Below are positions 40,180 through 40,241 of a stretch of DNA of 40,241 nt, piece after piece (position 1 is the stretch's first letter; each line of letters opens with the position of its first letter). The position numbers were made by a program, and so were the translations under genes. Location of the stretch: assembly GCA_947589025.1 (NCBI GenBank), contig CANQAY010000009.1:1-40241 (forward strand), in the 5' to 3' direction. This DNA comes from an uncultured Clostridia bacterium (lineage in GTDB: Bacteria > Bacillota > Clostridia > Christensenellales > UBA1242). The notes beneath the pieces were generated by a model. The model saw only the letters and a program-made list of their open reading frames with translations. It made no database searches and had not been told where the DNA came from.

Positions 40180-40241
40180 ATGCGCAGCCCGCAAGTGCTA
40201 ATCGAATAAGGGCAGATATTTCTGCACGGTGAGATATTAAC

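Noticed and set aside
39988-40209. Open frame of 73 codons across the right-edge repeats
   Set aside because: It overlaps the end of the 39570 gene, a terminator and known-type repeats; its SLRGAIATRQSL peptide is the usual artefact of translating this repeat.

Overview
The window looks like a piece of chromosome from an uncultured, low-GC, Clostridia-like member of the Bacillota. The evidence is a spoIVA spore-coat ATPase gene, a Clostridia-type SodC next to rubrerythrin, an nfeD-floA pair, Bacillota-like intrinsic terminators and sigma-A-like promoters, and strong AT bias. TGA is used as a stop (for example by ung and rsmD), so the code is the standard bacterial one. A precise lineage cannot be assigned by eye.

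Layout. Positions 1-3600 hold the 3' part of a very large MBG-like repeat surface protein with a C-terminal membrane anchor, then a holin-like small protein. Positions 3700-7100 carry tRNA-Ser(UGA), a family-6-type deoxyinosine DNA glycosylase, a permuted papain-like YiiX/NlpC protein, a divergent XRE repressor/4-TM membrane protein module with two perfect 21-bp operators, and gap. Positions 7150-9073 hold a hypothetical protein and rarA. Positions 9084-14623 are an accessory, TetR-associated block: CMD-cupin, alpha/beta hydrolase, ACMSD-like amidohydrolase, a frameshifted FMN reductase, an ABM monooxygenase, a flavodoxin, two membrane proteins and a TetR regulator. It is followed by a decayed C1 peptidase and a divergent sodC/rubrerythrin pair.

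Positions 16660-19170 encode an 836-residue membrane protein with Glu/Pro/Gln repeats that I do not recognise. Positions 19375-26850 hold eno-cmk, recX, acpS, a hypothetical gene, and a gpm-like/ileS operon preceded by a short Ile-rich leader ORF and an intrinsic terminator. Positions 26922-30008 hold ung with an esterase gene, and glmM. Positions 30122-32008 are an lgt operon; 32159-35326 hold a WG-like protein, spoIVA and a membrane-tethered histone-H1-like protein with a second internal start. Positions 35412-36781 are rsmD-ogg, then two hypothetical genes, the nfeD-floA operon and a cluster of palindromic repeats at the right edge.

Two themes deserve attention. First, many housekeeping genes (recX, acpS, ung, lgt, rsmD, the deoxyinosine glycosylase and the leader ORF) have a -10 box only 6-7 nt before the ATG and no Shine-Dalgarno, so they are probably leaderless; other genes have strong Shine-Dalgarno sites. 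Second, the gpm-ileS operon looks as if it could be controlled by transcription attenuation at an Ile-rich leader ORF, and its IleRS carries the swapped GXHH form of the HIGH motif. Many genes end inside their own terminator hairpin, which indicates a compact genome.
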